Positions 1 through 5,607 of a DNA stretch of 5,607 nt are shown here, piece by piece (within the stretch, counting starts at the first letter, position 1; each line of letters opens with the position of its first letter). Location: the NCBI GenBank assembly GCA_001829395.1, contig MIBD01000099.1, positions 31,018 through 36,624 on the forward strand, in the 5' to 3' direction. A program made the position numbers and the translations under genes. Under the pieces are notes generated by a model. That model did no database searches and was not told the origin of the DNA. It saw nothing but the letters and a program-made list of their open reading frames with translations. The DNA is from Spirochaetes bacterium GWF1_49_6. GTDB taxonomy: Bacteria > Spirochaetota > Brevinematia > Brevinematales > GWF1-51-8.

Positions 1-37
1 TTTAAGTAACTTTTTACCGATCCAATTTCACACGGAT

Positions 38-91
38 GGTTCGACTACGCTCACCACAAGTGACACGGATTTAACGGATGTTCGCAGAAGG
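38..91. repeat. Dispersed repeat modules left of the AT-rich gene
   Basis: Two short modules lie side by side. Module R2 (41-63, beginning TCGACTACGCTCACC and ending ACAAGTGA) matches the reverse complement of 1368-1390 at 20 of 23 positions. Module R3 (64-91, CACGGATTTAACGGAT followed by GTTCGCAG) matches the reverse complements of about 1415-1445 and 2875-2902. Both resemble the small GC-rich intergenic repeats scattered through many environmental bacterial genomes; that comparison is from memory. No gene is visible in 1-197, and the rest of the stretch is unremarkable AT-leaning DNA leading into the next promoter. Confidence 0.6.
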
Positions 92-127
92 GAAATGTAA
101 ACTGAAATAAGAAAATAACCACTCTGG

Positions 128-156
128 TTGACAACAAAACTATTTATGATTATAAT
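128..156 (+). promoter_or_regulatory. Perfect-consensus sigma70 promoter of the AT-rich gene
   Basis: TTGACA at 128-133 and TATAAT at 151-156 are separated by exactly 17 bp, so both hexamers and the spacing match the housekeeping sigma70 consensus. Transcription should start near 163, giving a leader of about 35 nt before the ATG at 198. The -35 box differs from the TTGCG form in front of the three GC-rich genes of this window. Confidence 0.85.
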
Positions 157-167
157 GATAAAAATCT

Positions 168-181
168 ATGATAATTATCAT
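168..181. promoter_or_regulatory. Perfect 14-bp palindrome, candidate operator
   Basis: ATGATAATTATCAT is identical to its own reverse complement. It begins about 5 nt after the predicted transcription start and ends 16 nt before the start codon, where a repressor would block initiation or early elongation. It contains inverted GATAAT half-sites like those in Fur-family boxes, but the spacing differs from the usual 7-1-7 Fur arrangement. AT-rich DNA yields such palindromes by chance more readily, so the operator role is inference. Confidence 0.4.
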
Positions 182-197
182 TTATTAAAGGCTTGTT

Positions 198-1289
198 ATG
201 AACGATAATCCGCAAAACCCAAAAAATCTTCTAGAAACGATAGAGATTAATAGATTGTATAACGCATTATCTGATAAAGAGAAAGATCTCGTTTTTCAGC
301 GTCTATTTCACTTAATAAATCAGTTAGCATCTGGACTTGGAATGAGTGATAATGTAGTATTGCTTTTGGATAATGATATTTTAAACTCAATGCAATCTTA
401 TAATGATTTTAGGTATAAGATTAATTTTATTGCGTTGGCAACATTTTTCGCATTTTTTAAAAACGTAAGTACAAAGTATAAATTTAACATACTAATAACA
501 CCAATGACTCTATATGAATATTTTAAATTCGATGCATTGCAAAGTACAGAATCATGTATAAAAAATCTAGGTGAATTATTTGATGTTCTTAGTTTAACCA
601 GTTTGCCAGTAATAAAGCACTTTCCGAAAGAGTATGAAGGTATAAAGGCAGTATTTGGATTAATTAAAGAAGATAGAAGTACAATAAAGAATGAAATCAA
701 TAGAATTAATAACAAGAAATGGGATATGAAATTAGTAAATAATAAACTTATTACATTACCCACTTATATTGCTTCAATTTATACCCCAAAAATAACTACA
801 AAGTACTTTGATTCAAAATATGTCGAATTATTTCTTTATGATTTAATCCTATTTCATGTTATTAATAAAAATAGTGATAAAAAAATCCAAAGCATGATGG
901 ATAAGCGTCTTGCTTGCACATATAAAGTTTTAAATATAAAAAAAGGTAGAATTCAAGGAACTGGTGACCTAAATTTAGTATCATATTGTGATATTAAAAC
1001 GAGATTTTATAATAATAATTATCGTAATAGTATAATTATTGGATTAACATTTGATAAAAATCTTGAGATTCTATTAAAGGATTACTCGGTAAAAGTAATT
1101 CAAACTACTTTTATTAAAGGAAAAGATAATCCGAAAGAAAAAATATTTGAGTTTCTAAACGAACAAAACAGGCTTAATCAAGTAGAAAACAATGATCAAA
1201 AAAAAGATTTATTATACAAATACATAAACTGGATCGAAAATATTTTTAGTGGTAATCTCATTATTCAATGTCAAAAGTATAAAGTATAA
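198..1289 (+). CDS. AT-rich accessory gene, putative divergent PIN-like nuclease (363 aa)
   Basis: I do not recognise a named family at full length. The acidic pattern suggests a PIN-like (5'-nuclease fold) domain: a hydrophobic strand ending in LLLDNDIL (Asp58/Asp60), a second strand with ITPMTLYEY (Glu107), then GTGDLNLVSYCD (Asp257) and GLTFDKNLEILL (Asp286). The last two resemble the third and fourth acidic positions of PIN proteins. About 140 residues (113-250), rich in Lys, Asn and Ile, separate the two halves, far more than in small VapC toxins, so this would be an insertion-bearing PIN relative. Residues 1-50 look helical; no signal peptide or clear membrane segment is seen. The start at 198 is supported by TAAAGG six bases upstream and by a perfect promoter. 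The gene has about a quarter G+C by eye, against well over half in its neighbours, and uses AT-ending codons throughout, which points to horizontal transfer. No antitoxin or partner gene is adjacent. RNA cleavage in defence or toxin activity is possible but unproven. Confidence 0.85.
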   Translation: MNDNPQNPKNLLETIEINRLYNALSDKEKDLVFQRLFHLINQLASGLGMSDNVVLLLDNDILNSMQSYNDFRYKINFIALATFFAFFKNVSTKYKFNILITPMTLYEYFKFDALQSTESCIKNLGELFDVLSLTSLPVIKHFPKEYEGIKAVFGLIKEDRSTIKNEINRINNKKWDMKLVNNKLITLPTYIASIYTPKITTKYFDSKYVELFLYDLILFHVINKNSDKKIQSMMDKRLACTYKVLNIKKGRIQGTGDLNLVSYCDIKTRFYNNNYRNSIIIGLTFDKNLEILLKDYSVKVIQTTFIKGKDNPKEKIFEFLNEQNRLNQVENNDQKKDLLYKYINWIENIFSGNLIIQCQKYKV

Positions 1290-1303
1290 TAATGGAATTT
1301 AAT

Positions 1304-1319
1304 TGTTCGTCGTTCAGCG
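1304..1319. repeat. Near-copy of the 3' end of the ABC gene
   Basis: This 16-nt stretch matches 1535-1550 at 15 of 16 positions in direct orientation. The second site is the last codons of the ABC ATPase gene (Leu-Asn-Asp-Glu-Gln, read on the minus strand). It lies 14 bases after the stop of the AT-rich gene, at the point where base composition switches back to GC-rich. It may be a remnant of a duplication or insertion boundary; chance cannot be excluded for a match of this length. Confidence 0.4.
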
Positions 1320-1367
1320 GGCATTTTAAGGTTATTTCCGCTTTCGGGAATTCGCGTCTATTAGCGT

Positions 1368-1390
1368 TCACTTGTGCCGAGCGCAGTCGA
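1368..1390 (-). repeat. Inverted copy of module R2
   Basis: The reverse complement reads TCGACTGCGCTCGG then CACAAGTGA and matches 41-63 at 20 of 23 positions. The AT-rich gene is therefore bracketed by inverted copies of this module about 1.3 kb apart. The neighbouring R3 module is also inverted on this side, but the R2-R3 order is not that of one continuous terminal inverted repeat. Confidence 0.55.
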
Positions 1391-1392
1391 GG

Positions 1393-1488
1393 TATTCGCG
1401 GTTGAGTGTTTTTGCCTTTCTCCGTGAATATCCGTTTGATCCGTGTCCATCCGCGTGAGAATGGGGTCGAACGGAATCCCTCCGTGTC
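1393..1488 (+). repeat. ~95-bp dispersed direct repeat, copy 1
   Basis: The stretch from TATTCGCGGTTGAGTG to ATCCCTCCGTGTC aligns with 2851-2945 with roughly ten substitutions and one single-base gap over 96 positions. It includes the motif ATATCCGTTTGATCCG, unchanged in both copies, and GTGAGAATGGGGTCG. Both copies are followed by a sequence ending in CTCA, two variable bases, then ATGACG. Together they place the ABC gene between direct repeats about 1.46 kb apart. No open frame crossing it looks like a real protein. Confidence 0.75.
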
Positions 1489-1510
1489 CTTCGGCAAGCT
1501 CAGGATGACG
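1489..1510 (-). repeat. Small hairpin repeat of the TCCTGAGCTTGCCGAAGGA type
   Basis: Read on the minus strand, GTCATCCTGAGC continues into TTGCCGAAGGA, with TCCT and AGGA able to form a short stem. It is related to GTCATAGTGAGCCTGTC at 2606-2622 and to the reverse complement of 2994-3010. It lies about 20 bp past the ABC stop codon. The stem is too short and lacks a T tract, so I do not call it a terminator. Confidence 0.5.
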
Positions 1511-1520
1511 AATGTTCCGT

Positions 1521-1530
1521 TGCGCAGCAC

Positions 1531-1535
<5 letters not shown>
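1521..1535 (+). repeat. Fragment of the GCA-hairpin repeat at the ABC stop codon
   Basis: TGCGCAGCACCTACT matches the minus strand of 2506-2520 (TGCGCAGCACTTACT) at 14 of 15 positions. The second site is the promoter-facing end of repeat unit C upstream of the same gene, so short inverted copies flank the ABC gene at both ends. This copy abuts and overlaps the ABC stop codon by three bases plus two. It may be a degenerate fourth member of the structured repeat family. Confidence 0.4.
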
Positions 1536-2457
<922 letters not shown>

Positions 2458-2461
2458 GGTT

Positions 2462-2506
2462 CCTCCGAATGGGATATATTATAGAAAGCGAACGGGATTT
2501 CCGCAA
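2462..2506 (-). promoter_or_regulatory. Promoter and ribosome binding site of the ABC gene
   Basis: On the minus strand, TTGCGG (2506-2501) is followed after exactly 17 bp by TATAAT (2483-2478). Transcription should begin near 2471, giving a leader of only about 14 nt that consists mainly of the GGAGG site (2466-2462). The -10 box is perfect; the -35 box matches consensus only in TTG. Repeat unit C ends four bases upstream of the -35 box. Confidence 0.75.
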
Positions 2507-2510
2507 GTAA

Positions 2511-2622
2511 GTGCTGCGCACGCTAATCCCGATATTGAGCTATTCGGCTTAATATAAATATAGACCGTGATGAAAGCGAAATATAATAATGAACCGGACG
2601 AGTACGTCATAGTGAGCCTGTC
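2511..2622 (-). repeat. Structured repeat, unit C (inverted relative to A and B)
   Basis: Read on the minus strand, the unit runs from GACAGGCTCACTATGACG through TCATCACGGTCTATAT and the shared core ATCGGGATTAG to the hairpin GTGC-GCA-GCAC (2521-2511). It aligns with unit B along its whole length, apart from about 25 extra bases between the TCATCACGG block and the GACAGGCTCACT block. A second possible stem pairs 2535-2540 with 2547-2552 (one G-T pair). Its hairpin end faces the ABC promoter. Confidence 0.7.
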
Positions 2623-2633
2623 AAATTCTACCG

Positions 2634-2711
2634 CTCCAGCCCTCAGCACGGGCTATATTGATATAGCGGTACACTGCCTGAGATCGGGATTAGTGTACGC
2701 AGTACACGCAG
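2634..2711 (+). repeat. Structured repeat, unit A
   Basis: The unit begins CTCCAGCCCTCAGCACGGG, includes the palindromic GCTATATTGATATAGC, the core ATCGGGATTAG (2683-2693) and the hairpin GTGTAC-GCA-GTACAC (2693-2707). The GTGTAC arm can also pair with an upstream copy, since GTACACT (2669-2675) is complementary to AGTGTAC (2692-2698), so two hairpins compete for it. No promoter is visible just after this copy, unlike units B and C. Confidence 0.7.
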
Positions 2712-2850
2712 CAGTCGGGGTATGCCGTTACGGATTTCGGGAAGACGCGGAAGGGGAAGGTTATCCGCGAATGAACGCAAATTTACACGAATGGGAAGAA
2801 TATAATATTGGGTTTGTATTTAAAATACCACTTGCTGTTATTTACGCGTT
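2712..2850. other. Intergenic filler without a credible gene
   Basis: This stretch joins repeat unit A to the ~95-bp repeat copy 2. It holds ATCCGCGAATGAACGC and ACACGAATGGG (2764-2796), in the style of other dispersed intergenic repeats, and an AT-rich pocket (about 2797-2850). The open frames that cross it are built from repeat sequence, lack ribosome binding sites and give compositionally odd peptides. I see no RNA gene, promoter or terminator in it. Confidence 0.5.
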
Positions 2851-2945
2851 TATTCGTGTTTGAGTGTTTTACCTTTTTCCGCGAATATCCGTTTGATCCG
2901 CGTCCATCTGCGTGAGAATGGGGTCGTACAAAATCCCTCCGTGTC
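2851..2945 (+). repeat. ~95-bp dispersed direct repeat, copy 2
   Basis: It aligns with 1393-1488 at close to 90% identity with a single one-base gap. The longest uninterrupted identities are the GAATATCCGTTTGATCCG block and the GCGTGAGAATGGGGTCG block. It is in the same orientation as copy 1, so recombination between the copies would delete or duplicate the whole ABC gene together with its promoter. Confidence 0.75.
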
Positions 2946-2993
2946 TCCGTCGTATCCTTCGATTGCACTTCGGCTTCGTCCCCGCTTCGCGAG

Positions 2994-3091
2994 GACAGGC
3001 TCACTATGACGCTCCAGCCCTCATCACGGGCTATGTTAATATAGTTGTACATAGCCTCATATCGGGGTTAGCCGTCACGCAGTGACCGCAG
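2994..3091 (+). repeat. Structured repeat, unit B
   Basis: It starts with GACAGGCTCACTATGACG (2994-3011), the exact reverse complement of 2605-2622, and continues with CTCCAGCCCTCATCACGGG. A perfect 8-bp stem follows (GGCTATGT 3029-3036 with ACATAGCC 3049-3056), then the core ATCGGGGTTAG (3061-3071) and the hairpin GTCAC-GCA-GTGAC (3074-3086). The hairpin end lies nine bases upstream of the argS -35 box, in the same relation to transcription as unit C has to the ABC promoter. Confidence 0.7.
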
Positions 3092-3095
3092 TGGG

Positions 3096-3147
3096 TTGCG
3101 AAATGCGCGTGATAGGGTTATAATATAACTCGCGTATTTTATGGAGG
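3096..3147 (+). promoter_or_regulatory. Promoter and ribosome binding site of argS
   Basis: TTGCGA (3096-3101) and TATAAT (3119-3124) are separated by exactly 17 bp. The predicted start near 3131 leaves a leader of about 22 nt containing GGAGG (3143-3147), five bases before the ATG at 3153. Such a short leader leaves no room for a T-box or attenuator. An overlapping ATG at 3149 is out of frame and soon closed, so 3153 is the start. Confidence 0.8.
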
Positions 3148-3152
3148 AATGA

Positions 3153-4868
3153 ATGAAGTTAATCGAAAGGACGCTGGAATCGGAATTACTAGCGGTCGTA
3201 AAGGAACTCTATCCTGAGATCGACACGGCGGGAAAGCTGTTCGTGCAGAAAACCGGCGACGCCAAGTTCGGGGATTACCAGACCAATTTCGCTATGGTTA
3301 CCGCGAAGGCGCTCGGCAGGAATCCCCTGGAGATGGCGAACGAGATCGCCGCGAAGTATGTGAATAGTTCCGCGGTCGAGCGCGCGGTGGTCGCGGGGCC
3401 GGGGTTTATCAACCTGTTCCTGTCGGACAAATTCCTCGGCGAATATGTAAAGTCCGCGCGCACGCTCGGATACGATTTCGACTTCATGCCGCGGCGCGGA
3501 GACGTGCTGGTCGATTACTCCTCGCCGAATATCGCGAAACGGATGCATATCGGGCATCTCCGCAGTACGGTGATCGGCGACTCCATCAAACGGATATATA
3601 AATTCCTGGGATATAAGGTGACCGGCGACAACCATCTCGGTGACTGGGGCACCCAGTTCGGCAAGCTGATTGTCGGGTACCGGAGATGGCTGAACCGCGC
3701 GGACTACGAAAAATCCCCCATCGAGGAGCTCGAACGGATCTATGTCGAGTTCGAACGGCGTATCGAGGCCGAACCGGAGATCGCGGAAGAGGCGAGGGTA
3801 GAGCTGAAGAAGCTACAGGACGGCGACCCTGAAAACACCCGGCTCTGGACGGAATTTGTCGAGATGTCGCTCGCCGAGTACGGGAAGATATACGGGCGGA
3901 TGAACGTCTCGTTCGATACTAATTTCGGCGAGTCGTACTATCATGGCCGGATGCCGGGCGTGGTAAAGGGCTTGCTCGACAAAGGCATCGCCCGGATATC
4001 CGAGGACGCGGCGGTCGTATTCTTCGAGGAGTCCGAGCATCTCCCGCCGTGCATTGTCCGCAAGCAGGACGGCGCGTTCCTCTACGCCACATCCGACCTC
4101 GCGTGCATCCAGTTCCGCCGCGAGCATTACGAAATTAACCGTATTATCTATGTGACCGACGACCGGCAGGCCGACCATTTCCGGCAGGTATTCCGTATTG
4201 CCGATCGGATGGGATGGAACGAGCCGAAGGTGCATGTCCCGTTCGGGTTTATGAAGTTCGCCGACGGGATGTTCTCGAGCCGGAAGGGTAATGTTATTCT
4301 GCTGGACGACCTCCTTGACGAGGCGGTCAAACGCGCGCGGGCGGTCATCGAGGAGAAGAACCCCGGACTGCCCGACAGCGAGAAGGATAGTGTCGCCGAG
4401 AAGGTGGGTATCGGGGCGGTCAAGTACGCCGACCTGAGCAAGAACCGCGTCAGTGTCGTGATATTCGACTGGGATAAGATGCTGAGTTTCGACGGGAATA
4501 CCGCGCCGTACCTGATGTACACCTTCGCGCGTATCCGTTCCATGATACGTAAGGCGGAGGAGGCGGGCAAGAATCTCCGCGAGGACGCCGATATTATGTT
4601 CCATGACGAACTGGAACGGGCGCTTACGATGCGAGTGACGCAGTTCCCGGTCGCGGTGATGAAGGCCGCCGAGGCGTATTCGCCGAACCTCATCGCCGAT
4701 TACCTGTTCGAACTCTGCCAGAACTATAATTCGTTCTATAACGCCCTTCCCGTGCTGAAGGAAAAGGACGAGCTTCTCTACTCCCGCCTCCTGCTTTCGG
4801 AACGGGTTTCGCGGGTGATCAAGACCGGCCTCGATTTGTTGGGGGTGGATACGGTCGAACGGATGTAG
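3153..4868 (+). CDS. argS: Arginyl-tRNA synthetase
   Basis: This class I aminoacyl-tRNA synthetase activates arginine with ATP and attaches it to tRNA-Arg in the cytoplasm; it is essential for translation. The 571-residue product has normal full length. It shows the N-terminal additional domain (about 1-100, with KFGDYQTNFAM), then the catalytic domain with SPNIAKRMHIGHLRST (HIGH at 132-135), DNHLGDWGTQFG (159-170), DLACIQFRREHY and VTDDRQADHF (335-343). The KMSKS-like loop reads MFSSRKGN (373-380), a variant usual in this family. The C-terminal DALR anticodon-binding domain ends in LLSERVSRVIKTGLDLLGV. The start is fixed by GGAGG five bases upstream. The gene is divergent from the ABC gene across a repeat-rich spacer and is followed 77 bp later by the RDD gene, which has its own promoter. 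I see no terminator in that gap. Long frames on the opposite strand are GC-driven shadows. Confidence 0.98.
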   Translation: MKLIERTLESELLAVVKELYPEIDTAGKLFVQKTGDAKFGDYQTNFAMVTAKALGRNPLEMANEIAAKYVNSSAVERAVVAGPGFINLFLSDKFLGEYVKSARTLGYDFDFMPRRGDVLVDYSSPNIAKRMHIGHLRSTVIGDSIKRIYKFLGYKVTGDNHLGDWGTQFGKLIVGYRRWLNRADYEKSPIEELERIYVEFERRIEAEPEIAEEARVELKKLQDGDPENTRLWTEFVEMSLAEYGKIYGRMNVSFDTNFGESYYHGRMPGVVKGLLDKGIARISEDAAVVFFEESEHLPPCIVRKQDGAFLYATSDLACIQFRREHYEINRIIYVTDDRQADHFRQVFRIADRMGWNEPKVHVPFGFMKFADGMFSSRKGNVILLDDLLDEAVKRARAVIEEKNPGLPDSEKDSVAEKVGIGAVKYADLSKNRVSVVIFDWDKMLSFDGNTAPYLMYTFARIRSMIRKAEEAGKNLREDADIMFHDELERALTMRVTQFPVAVMKAAEAYSPNLIADYLFELCQNYNSFYNALPVLKEKDELLYSRLLLSERVSRVIKTGLDLLGVDTVERM

Positions 4869-4891
4869 TGTTGCCCTGCTTGAAATAAAAC

Positions 4892-4937
4892 TTGCGCTAA
4901 TCGATGCACGGCGGTATAATCTATTCAGGATAAGGAG
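4892..4937 (+). promoter_or_regulatory. Promoter and ribosome binding site of the RDD gene
   Basis: TTGCGC (4892-4897) and TATAAT (4915-4920) are again exactly 17 bp apart. The predicted start is near 4927, and AAGGAG (4932-4937) lies eight bases before the ATG at 4946. This third promoter with TTGCG shows that the RDD gene can be transcribed independently of argS, although read-through from argS is not ruled out. Confidence 0.75.
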
Positions 4938-4945
4938 TAACACCG

Positions 4946-5607
4946 ATGCGGGATTTGTCGCAGTCCTATCAGACATCCGAAAAAATCAGGGTTGAATTCG
5001 AGGTCGCCGGGGTGTTCCTACGTTACGCGGCGTTCGCGGTCGATATGGTCCTCCAACTCCTGATAACCGCGGGGCTATTCATTATTCTCGCGTTTGTCCT
5101 GCTGGGCGAGGCGTGCGCGCAGCTCGAGAATGATTCGTTCATGGTTACCGCGCTCATTGTATTCATCATCATTCTCGCGGTCCTGATTTCCTCCTATCAT
5201 CTGATATTCGAACTTTTATGGAAGGGGCAGACGCCCGGTAAGAAACTTCTCCATATCCGGGTGGTGCAGGATAACGGCGGTTCCGCGTCCGCGTTATCGC
5301 TGGTACTGCGGAATATTTTCCGGCTCGTGGATTTTCTCCCGGCCGTGTATCTCGCGGGCGGGATTTGCGCGCTCGTGAACAAGGATAGAAAACGATTGGG
5401 CGACCTGGTCGCCGGCACGATAGTGGTGCGTGAGAAGGCGGCGGCGCTTCCCGACCTGCGGAAATTTACGGTCGACACGGGACTCTTCAAGGGGAGAGAG
5501 GACGAGCTGAACCGGGGATTTACCGCCGAAGAACGGAAGATTATCGAGGATTATTTCCCCACGCGGGATTTCCTCTACGAGACCAATCACTTTCATTCGA
5601 TAAAGAA
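4946..5607 (+). CDS. RDD-family membrane protein, 3' end beyond the window
   Basis: Two hundred and twenty codons are present and no stop is reached. After a short cytoplasmic N-terminus the RDD signature appears as LRYAAFAVD (Arg26, Asp33) at the edge of a hydrophobic segment (about 32-53). A second segment follows (about 67-87), then the conserved LLWKGQTPGKKLLHIRVV (90-107), LRNIFRLVDFLP (121-132) with the later Asp129, a weaker hydrophobic stretch to about 144, and KRLGDLVAGTIVVRE (149-163). Roughly 55 hydrophilic residues come after the domain, including FTAEERKIIEDYF. Such tails occur in RDD proteins encoded near SpoIIM-like, MoxR and DUF58 genes; that is from family knowledge, and those neighbours would lie beyond 5607. 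RDD proteins are inner-membrane proteins, mostly of unknown function, with some linked to ion transport. The start is supported by AAGGAG and a promoter. Confidence 0.92.
   Translation, partial: MRDLSQSYQTSEKIRVEFEVAGVFLRYAAFAVDMVLQLLITAGLFIILAFVLLGEACAQLENDSFMVTALIVFIIILAVLISSYHLIFELLWKGQTPGKKLLHIRVVQDNGGSASALSLVLRNIFRLVDFLPAVYLAGGICALVNKDRKRLGDLVAGTIVVREKAAALPDLRKFTVDTGLFKGREDELNRGFTAEERKIIEDYFPTRDFLYETNHFHSIK

Noticed and set aside
168..181. Definite Fur box
   Set aside because: The half-sites are similar, but the spacing does not match the usual 7-1-7 Fur site, so only an unspecified operator is suggested.
1334..1353. Possible terminator hairpin TTTCCGCTTTCGGGAA after the AT-rich gene
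   Set aside because: The stem is only about four to five pairs with a bulge and is not followed by a T tract on either strand.
1261..1530. Minus-strand open frame just after the ABC stop codon, possible extension or broken permease
   Set aside because: The peptide (VILSLPKDTEGF and similar) is repeat-derived and lacks hydrophobic segments; the ABC protein already ends at a normal position.
2567..2863. Plus-strand open frame of about 98 codons in the intergenic region
   Set aside because: It runs through repeat unit A and filler, has no ribosome binding site and gives a peptide without recognisable domains.
2783..3052. Minus-strand open frame of about 89 codons in the intergenic region
   Set aside because: It is the translation of dispersed repeats (VIVSLSSRSGDEAEV and similar), a type often mis-annotated as hypothetical protein.
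2505..3091. CRISPR array
   Set aside because: The repeats are long, diverged, in both orientations and irregularly spaced, with no spacer pattern or cas gene.
3061..3152. T-box or arginine-responsive leader before argS
   Set aside because: The predicted start leaves only about 22 nt of leader, and no T-box anti-terminator sequence or terminator is visible.
3813..4976. 387-codon minus-strand open frame opposite argS
   Set aside because: It lies opposite the clearly real argS gene, is rich in Arg and His as expected of a GC-driven shadow, and has no promoter or family signature.

Overview
The window looks like chromosomal DNA from an uncultured, moderately GC-rich bacterium. Three genes have GC-rich coding sequence, strong Shine-Dalgarno sites and sigma70-type promoters. 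Their products are an ABC-2 type transporter ATPase (minus strand), arginyl-tRNA synthetase (plus strand) and an RDD-family membrane protein (plus strand, cut by the window end). A phylum cannot be fixed from these genes. A spirochaete-like or other MAG lineage is only a guess, from the gene mix and from the kind of dispersed intergenic repeats.

Layout. 1-127: non-coding, with two short dispersed repeat modules. 128-1289: a strikingly AT-rich gene (about a quarter G+C by eye) with a perfect consensus promoter (TTGACA, 17 bp, TATAAT), a 14-bp perfect palindrome just after the predicted transcription start, and a 363-residue product that I read as a divergent PIN-like nuclease; it looks horizontally acquired. 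1290-1530: repeat-filled spacer, including a near copy of the last codons of the ABC gene. 1531-2457: ABC ATPase gene, with no permease beside it. 2458-3152: divergent intergenic region of about 700 bp with no credible gene. It contains three copies of an 80-110 bp structured repeat and the second copy of a ~95-bp direct repeat whose first copy lies beyond the ABC gene's 3' end. 3153-4868: argS. 4946-5607: RDD protein gene, partial.

The genes do not form one pathway: argS is housekeeping, the ABC ATPase and RDD protein are membrane-associated functions, and the AT-rich gene looks like an accessory (possibly defence or toxin-like) insertion. The most unusual content is non-coding. (1) The three structured repeats keep a stem-GCA-stem hairpin whose stem sequence changes while pairing is preserved. 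(2) Two of these repeats sit immediately upstream of the divergent ABC and argS promoters in the same orientation relative to transcription. (3) All three native promoters share TTGCG at -35 with exactly 17 bp to TATAAT, while the AT-rich gene has the canonical TTGACA. No CRISPR array, tRNA, rRNA, transposase or convincing rho-independent terminator was seen.
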